The notes under the pieces: generated by a model
Seen by the model: only the letters and a program-made list of their open reading frames with translations
The model's database searches: none
Told to the model about the DNA's origin: nothing
Part shown: positions 6,802 to 8,949 of the stretch, in pieces
Position numbering within the stretch: position 1 is the stretch's first letter
Layout of the letters: each line of letters starts with the position of its first letter
Program-made: the position numbers and the translations under genes
Assembly (NCBI GenBank): GCA_013824045.1
Contig: PNND01000122.1
Coordinates: 1-8,949 of the forward strand
Reading direction: 5' to 3'
Source of the DNA: Rhodobacter sp.
GTDB lineage: Bacteria > Pseudomonadota > Alphaproteobacteria > Rhodobacterales > Rhodobacteraceae
Length of the DNA: 8,949 nt

Positions 6802-7406
6802 CCCGGCGGGTGAAAGTGGGCCGACTCGGTTAGCGCGCGCGCAAGGCGGCGGTGGTAATCGCCACGCGGGATTTCGATCCCGCCGAGGCTGGCAAGATGC
6901 GGCGTCAGGAATTGGGTATCGAACAGGGTGAAGCCGCCTGCGCGCAGGCGGTGCACGGTATGGGCCAGCGCCAGCTTTGACGCATCGGTGCGGCGTGAGA
7001 ACATGCTTTCGCCGAAGAAAGCACTGCCGAGGGTGACGCCATAGACGCCACCTATGAGTGTGTCAGCTTCCCATACCTCGATCGAATGAGCGTGGCCTGC
7101 ATGGTTAAGGGCGACGTAATTGGCAAAGATGGTGTCGTTGATCCAGGTCTCATCCCGGTCGGCGCAGGCCTGCACGGTTTCGGCAAAGGCGGAGTCGGCG
7201 GTCACGCGCCAATCGGCGCGCAGCAGGCGGCGGCGCAGCGAGCGCGAGATGTGGAAGCCGTCCAGCGGCAGGATGCCCCGGCGGCGGGGATCGACCCAGT
7301 GGATCTGCGGATCGTCGCGGCTTTCGGCCATCGGAAAGATGCCCGCCGCATAGGCGCGCAGCAGGATATCCGGGGTGATGGCATTGACGATCATGGCATT
7401 TTTCAT
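6738..7406 (-). CDS. aat: leucyl/phenylalanyl-tRNA--protein transferase
   Basis: 222 residues from ATG 7406. Aat moves Leu or Phe from charged tRNA to N-terminal Lys or Arg of proteins, creating an N-degron that ClpS passes to ClpAP. Family blocks are all present: LLRAYAAGIFPMAE, IHWVDPRRRGILPLDGFHIS, ETWINDTI, HAGHAHSIEVWEAD, LIGGVYGVTLGSAFFGESMF, FTLFDTQFLTPHLASLGG, EIPRGDYHRRL. Length is in the usual range. Start codons at 7421 (TTG), 7406 and 7394 (both ATG) are all in frame; none has a clear ribosome binding site, so 7406 is a compromise. The 3' end overlaps the DUF2155 gene by 64 bp on the opposite strand. It follows accC after a gap with two hairpins, so it may have its own promoter. 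Confidence 0.93.
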   Translation of the reverse strand: MKNAMIVNAITPDILLRAYAAGIFPMAESRDDPQIHWVDPRRRGILPLDGFHISRSLRRRLLRADWRVTADSAFAETVQACADRDETWINDTIFANYVALNHAGHAHSIEVWEADTLIGGVYGVTLGSAFFGESMFSRRTDASKLALAHTVHRLRAGGFTLFDTQFLTPHLASLGGIEIPRGDYHRRLARALTESAHFHPPGYSPSPSDVASSGAGAGTTSG

Positions 7407-7417
7407 AGCCGAAGATT

Positions 7418-7441
7418 GCAAATTCCGCTGCGGGAATTTGC
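7418..7441 (-). other. AT-rich hairpin just upstream of aat
   Basis: GCAAATTCC (7418-7426) pairs with GGAATTTGC (7433-7441), a perfect 9-bp stem with a 6-base loop. It ends 12 bases before ATG 7406 and partly overlaps the alternative TTG start at 7421. Its arms are AT-rich compared with the surroundings. It could be an operator, a hairpin controlling aat translation, or part of the accC 3' end with its neighbour at 7443-7468. Confidence 0.5.
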
Positions 7442-7442
7442 G

Positions 7443-7468
7443 GCGGCGCCCGTGGGACCGGGCGCCGC
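7443..7468 (-). terminator. hairpin after accC, possible terminator without a U-run
   Basis: GCGGCGCCCG (7443-7452) and CGGGCGCCGC (7459-7468) form a perfect 10-bp GC stem with a 6-base loop, starting 10 bases past the accC stop on the minus strand. No T-run follows; the second hairpin at 7418-7441 comes next after one base. It may stabilise the accBC mRNA end or give partial termination before aat. Confidence 0.5.
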
Positions 7469-7478
7469 GCGGATCAGG

Positions 7479-8828
7479 TCATTCGCCGAACTGGGCGGCG
7501 AGCCATTTTTCCAGCCAGTGGATGTTGTAATCGCCCGACTGGATATCGGGTTCGGCCAGAAGCGCATCGAAGAGGGGAACGGTGGTGTCGATCCCGTCGA
7601 CGATCAGCTCCCCCAGCGCGCGGCGCAGGCGGGCGAGCGCTTCGGGCCGGTCGCGGCCGTGGACGATCAGCTTGCCGATCAGGCTGTCATAATAGGGCGG
7701 GATGGAATAGCCGCCGTAGAGCGCGGAATCCATGCGCACGCCAAGGCCACCCGGCGCGTGGAACACGCGCACCTTGCCGGGGCAGGGGGCGAAGTTGGGC
7801 AGCTTTTCCGCGTTGATCCGCACCTCGATCGCGTGGCCGTTGATTTCCAGCGCGGATTGCGAGAAGGACATCGGCAGGCCAGCGGCGACACGGATCTGTT
7901 CGCGGACAAGGTCGACGCCGAAGATCGCCTCGGTCACCGGGTGTTCGACCTGCAGGCGGGTGTTCATCTCAATGAAGTAGAAGTTGCCGTCTTCATACAG
8001 GAATTCGACGGTGCCTGCGCCGATGTAGTTGATCTTGGCCACCGCCTCGGCGCAGATCTTGCCGATTTCTGCGCGCATCTTGGGGGTGATGGAGGGGCCG
8101 GGTGCCTCTTCGAACACTTTCTGGTGGCGGCGCTGAAGCGAGCAATCGCGTTCGCCCAGATGGACCGCGTTGCCCTTGCCGTCGCCGAAGACCTGAATTT
8201 CGATGTGGCGGGGCTTTTGGAGGTATTTCTCGATATAAACCTCGTCATTGCCGAAGGCGGCCTTGGATTCCGACCGCGCGGTGCGGAAGGCGACCTCCAA
8301 CTCTTCGGCGTTGCGGGCGACTTTCATGCCGCGCCCGCCACCGCCGGCGGTGGCCTTGATGATGACCGGGAAACCGATCCCTGCTGCCACGCCGATGGCG
8401 GTTTCAAAATCGGGAACGCCGCCGTCAGAGCCGGGGACGACCGGGATACCCAACGCCTTGGCGGTTTCCTTGGCGGTGATCTTGTCGCCCATGATGCGGA
8501 TATGTTCCGCCGAGGGGCCGATGAACGTGATGCCGTGATCTTCCAGCGCCTGCGCGAAGGCGGCATTTTCCGAAAGGAAGCCGTAGCCGGGATGGACGGC
8601 CTGCGCGCCGGTGATTTCGCAGGCCGAGATGATGGCGGCCTTGTTGAGATAGGAGGAGGTGGAGGAAGCCGGCCCGATGCAGACCGATTCATCGGCCATG
8701 CGGACATGCATCGCATCGGCATCGGCGGTGGAATGCACGGCGACCGACTTGATCCCCATTTCCCGGGCGGCGCGGATGACGCGCAATGCGATCTCGCCCC
8801 GGTTGGCGATCAGGATCTTTTCGAACAT
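7479..8828 (-). CDS. accC: acetyl-CoA carboxylase, biotin carboxylase subunit
   Basis: 449 residues, the same length as E. coli AccC. It carboxylates biotin on AccB with ATP and bicarbonate, the first half-reaction of acetyl-CoA carboxylase in fatty-acid synthesis. The N-terminal preATP-grasp domain opens [19 protein letters not shown]. Its [11 protein letters not shown] block (79-89) is intact. The ATP-grasp domain has K116, K158, the glycine-rich loop GGGGRGM (162-168), HQK (K237), E275 and [14 protein letters not shown] with E287, N289, R291 and E295. The C-terminal domain has [17 protein letters not shown] and [13 protein letters not shown]. No key residue is missing. It lies 10 bp after accB in the same direction, so the two are surely cotranscribed. 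The accB stop TAAGGG may supply a weak ribosome binding site. Confidence 0.98.
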   Translation of the reverse strand: MFEKILIANRGEIALRVIRAAREMGIKSVAVHSTADADAMHVRMADESVCIGPASSTSSYLNKAAIISACEITGAQAVHPGYGFLSENAAFAQALEDHGITFIGPSAEHIRIMGDKITAKETAKALGIPVVPGSDGGVPDFETAIGVAAGIGFPVIIKATAGGGGRGMKVARNAEELEVAFRTARSESKAAFGNDEVYIEKYLQKPRHIEIQVFGDGKGNAVHLGERDCSLQRRHQKVFEEAPGPSITPKMRAEIGKICAEAVAKINYIGAGTVEFLYEDGNFYFIEMNTRLQVEHPVTEAIFGVDLVREQIRVAAGLPMSFSQSALEINGHAIEVRINAEKLPNFAPCPGKVRVFHAPGGLGVRMDSALYGGYSIPPYYDSLIGKLIVHGRDRPEALARLRRALGELIVDGIDTTVPLFDALLAEPDIQSGDYNIHWLEKWLAAQFGE

Positions 8829-8838
8829 GGCGCGGCCC

Positions 8839-8949
8839 TTATTCGATGATCAGGAGCGGTGCGCCGTATTCGACCGGCGTGCCGTCTTCGACGAGGATGC
8901 GTTTGATCACACCGGCCTTGGGCGCGGGGATCTGGTTCATCGTCTTCAT
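8839..8949 (-). CDS. accB: acetyl-CoA carboxylase biotin carboxyl carrier protein, C-terminal end only
   Basis: Only the last 36 codons are in the window; the gene runs off the right edge. The visible part starts [13 protein letters not shown], so the biotin-accepting lysine of the AMKxMN motif is the second visible residue (codon 8946-8944), and ends [10 protein letters not shown]. This is the second half of the biotinyl (lipoyl-like) domain. AccB carries the carboxybiotin between AccC and the AccAD transferase. The first ATG seen is an internal Met codon, not a start. accC follows after 10 bp. Confidence 0.96.
   Translation of the reverse strand: MKTMNQIPAPKAGVIKRILVEDGTPVEYGAPLLIIE

Noticed and set aside
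7086..8849. 587-codon open frame on the plus strand
   Set aside because: It lies antisense to accC and aat, which are certain. Its protein is Gly/Asp/Arg-rich without family motifs, as expected from a shadow frame in GC-rich codons.

Overview
The window is high-GC chromosomal DNA that looks like a member of the Rhodobacteraceae (Alphaproteobacteria). The reasons are the protein families and their order: ClpP-ClpX, an NDUFA12-type complex I accessory protein, a short MlaD, a DUF2155 protein, Aat and AccC-AccB. This assignment rests on recalled family knowledge, not on a search. I see no mobile element, CRISPR array, tRNA or rRNA.

Layout, left to right. (1) 1-146: mostly non-coding. It has a CtrA-like half-site and a possible start codon of a gene running off the left edge on the minus strand. 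(2) 147-1331, minus: a photolyase/cryptochrome-like protein whose FAD-binding helical domain comes first and whose alpha/beta antenna-type domain appears to follow it, the reverse of the usual order. (3) 1332-1574: divergent control region with a hairpin and a probable dispersed repeat. (4) 1575-3595, plus: clpP, a terminator, then clpX with its own likely promoter. Both genes are recognisable along their whole length, yet each has one frameshift, near 1694 and near 2761. (5) 3638-3677: bidirectional terminator between clpX and the next, convergent gene. (6) 3706-5363: a metallo-beta-lactamase-fold hydrolase (minus) and a TetR regulator (plus), divergent, with a palindrome in the middle of the 53-bp gap. 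(7) 5532-6801, plus: NDUFA12-like protein, MlaD/MCE protein and a secreted DUF2155 protein, with overlapping stop and start codons, so almost certainly one operon. (8) 6738-8949, minus: accB (C-terminal end only), accC and aat. The 3' end of aat overlaps the DUF2155 gene tail to tail by 64 bp.

How the genes work together. AccB and AccC are the biotin carrier and biotin carboxylase of acetyl-CoA carboxylase, the first step of fatty-acid synthesis. Aat tags proteins for the Leu/N-degron pathway, which ends at a ClpP protease. ClpX is the unfoldase partner of ClpP. The NDUFA12/MlaD/DUF2155 operon joins a complex I assembly or stability factor to envelope proteins. The hydrolase/TetR pair looks like a self-contained regulated module, possibly for lactone hydrolysis.

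The points most worth following up are the apparently permuted photolyase, the paired frameshifts in clpP and clpX, and the hydrolase/TetR operator.
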